DNA from: Minisyncoccota bacterium
GTDB taxonomy: Bacteria; Patescibacteriota; Minisyncoccia; Minisyncoccales; GWA2-38-27
NCBI GenBank assembly: GCA_028717605.1
Contig: JAQUNM010000032.1
Location: forward strand, 1 to 6,747
Reading direction: 5' to 3'
Length of the DNA: 6,747 nt
The position numbers and the translations under genes are program-made. The notes under the pieces were generated by a model that saw only the letters and a program-made list of their open reading frames with translations, did no database searches and was not told where the DNA came from. Of the stretch, positions 5,724 through 6,747 are shown in pieces; position 1 is the stretch's first letter, and every line of letters begins with the position of its first letter.

Positions 5724-6747
5724 ATGAATTATAAAAAACTTTTTAATAAAAACTCAAAAATCTTTTTGATAGGATTTTTAGTTTTTTTGTTTGTTATTTC
5801 TAACATAAATACATTATTTTTTAACGAAGTAGAAGCTGTTTCAAACACGATAACATTATCCCCAGTTGGTATTGGTCGTTATAATGATTGGGGGTTTGAT
5901 CCTTCTAGTATGGACAAATGGATTACTGTTTCTAGTGACGATGGTGATACTGAGCGCATTAAAAGTAAAACTGACAGGGCTAGACAGACTTTTATTTTTC
6001 CTAATGCAGGGATAAGTGATGATTCGAATATTAATTCGATAGCTTTATATGTCGTAGCAAAAGGAAACAGTGCAAAGATTAAACTTTTAGCTGAAAAAGG
6101 GTTAAGTGGATCAGAAAGAAAAGTTAGTGACAAATTTGATTTGAACAATAGTTATAAGACCAAAGAATGGGTAATGGATAAAAATCCTTTTACGAATGAA
6201 TCTTGGACTATTGATGAAATAAATAGTTGGACTATTAATTTTGGAGTTGAAAATGATGATGACGACTGGGCTTACGTTACACAGATATATATTATAATTA
6301 ATTATTCGATCACCTGTATTCCAACTAATGGAGGTTGGTCAGACTGGTCTGCTTGGAGTGATTGGTCTAATACTGGTTCTTGTGGAGATGATGAAGCTTG
6401 TCAACAAAAACAAGTAAAGTCTAGAACCAGAACTTGCACTAATCCTGAACCTGCTTGTGGAGGCACAGAGTGTGAGGGAGACGAGATAGAATATGATTAT
6501 CAATACATTGCTTGTGGTTTAGTTAATGGAGGTTGGTCAGACTGGTCTGCTTGGAGTGATTGGTCTAATACTGGTTCTTGTGGAGATGATGAAGCTTGTC
6601 AACAAAAACAAGTAAAGTCTAGAACCAGAACTTGCACTAATCCTGAACCTGCTTGTGGAGGCACAGAGTGTGAGGGAGACGAGATAGAATATGATTATCA
6701 ATACATTGCTTGTGGTTTAGTTAATGGAGGTTGGTCAGACTGGTCTG
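5724..6747 (+). CDS. Secreted protein with beta-sandwich domain and tandem thrombospondin type 1 repeats (3'-truncated)
   Basis: The frame is open from the ATG at 5724 to the window end (341 complete codons). Residues 1-38 are a signal peptide: basic MNYKKLFNKNSK, hydrophobic core 13-26, probable cleavage after VEA (Ala38). Residues about 40-200 look like an all-beta domain with SPVGIGRYNDWGF near its start and NPFTNESWTIDEI, then NFGVE and VTQIYIIINYSI near its end, a pattern I associate with jelly-roll domains of candidate-phyla and phage proteins. From residue 203 come 66-residue units, each with the tryptophan ladder WSDWSAWSDWS, an SRTRTC arginine strand and six cysteines (two near TGSC/EAC, then RTC, PAC, TEC, IAC), as in three-disulphide thrombospondin type 1 repeats. 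These mediate adhesion in eukaryotes; a surface or host-cell contact role here is inference. More repeats and any anchor lie beyond the window. There is no ribosome binding site; the leader is A-rich. Confidence 0.88.
   Translation, partial: MNYKKLFNKNSKIFLIGFLVFLFVISNINTLFFNEVEAVSNTITLSPVGIGRYNDWGFDPSSMDKWITVSSDDGDTERIKSKTDRARQTFIFPNAGISDDSNINSIALYVVAKGNSAKIKLLAEKGLSGSERKVSDKFDLNNSYKTKEWVMDKNPFTNESWTIDEINSWTINFGVENDDDDWAYVTQIYIIINYSITCIPTNGGWSDWSAWSDWSNTGSCGDDEACQQKQVKSRTRTCTNPEPACGGTECEGDEIEYDYQYIACGLVNGGWSDWSAWSDWSNTGSCGDDEACQQKQVKSRTRTCTNPEPACGGTECEGDEIEYDYQYIACGLVNGGWSDWS
6326..6747 (+). repeat. Tandem 198-bp direct repeats encoding thrombospondin units
   Basis: Unit 1 is 6326-6523, unit 2 is 6524-6721, and unit 3 begins at 6722 and is cut by the window end after 26 bp. 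By direct reading the two full units are identical at every base, and the 26 bp of unit 3 match as well. The period is 66 codons, so copy-number change keeps the frame. Hand count gives about 42% G+C in the unit, richer than the surrounding DNA, partly because of Trp, Gly and Cys codons. Confidence 0.95.

Noticed and set aside
5879..6148. Minus-strand 89-residue frame
   Set aside because: It lies inside the beta-sandwich domain of the thrombospondin-repeat gene, has no recognisable domain and no ribosome site.
6326..6747. CRISPR-like or transposon repeats
   Set aside because: Units are 198 bp, contiguous without spacers, and keep one reading frame with a protein-domain periodicity.
1..6747. 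Reassigned TGA codon (as in Gracilibacteria/SR1)
   Set aside because: All genes reach full family length with the standard code and no gene is interrupted by in-frame TGA.

Overview
This AT-rich window (roughly 30% G+C by eye) looks like a chromosome fragment of a Patescibacteria/CPR-type bacterium, close to what is seen in Parcubacteria. The reasons are AT-rich small genes with very tight spacing, all seven visible stop codons being TAA, few Shine-Dalgarno sites, sigma70-like -35/-10 elements, and a gene mix typical of that group: Gmad2-domain lipoprotein-like proteins, a SIMPL protein, a YchF ATPase and a secreted thrombospondin-type repeat protein. The taxonomic call is inference from style, not from a marker gene. 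All genes are on the + strand and the standard genetic code fits.

Layout. (1) Positions 3-983: the 3' three quarters of a beta-CASP metallo-beta-lactamase RNA-processing nuclease whose start lies before the window. (2) 1079-2140: a stand-alone cytosolic PAS-like/histidine kinase gene with its own promoter, the only strong ribosome binding site in the window, and an excellent intrinsic terminator (2151-2187). (3) 2246-4501: a three-gene operon of a secreted Gln/Glu-rich coiled-coil protein, a membrane-anchored Gmad2-domain protein and the YchF ATPase; the junctions are 5 nt and 1 nt. (4) 4565-5573: a SIMPL-domain membrane protein followed 1 nt later by a two-helix membrane protein that uses a TTG start. 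(5) 5724-window end: a large secreted protein with a beta-sandwich domain followed by tandem thrombospondin type 1 repeats, preceded by a consensus -35, a stem-loop at the predicted transcript 5' end and an A-rich leader.

How it fits together. Five of the eight genes encode exported or membrane-inserted products, so most of the window is a cell-envelope/surface region with housekeeping genes (nuclease, YchF) interleaved. The most striking item is the thrombospondin-repeat gene: two complete 198-bp units look identical base for base and the window ends 26 bp into a third, so this is a very recently homogenised or expanding surface-protein array. The second is the YchF protein, which has Asn where the E. 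coli enzyme has its catalytic His114 and NGSV where the family has the nucleotide-specificity motif NxxE. I see no CRISPR array, insertion sequence, tRNA or rRNA.
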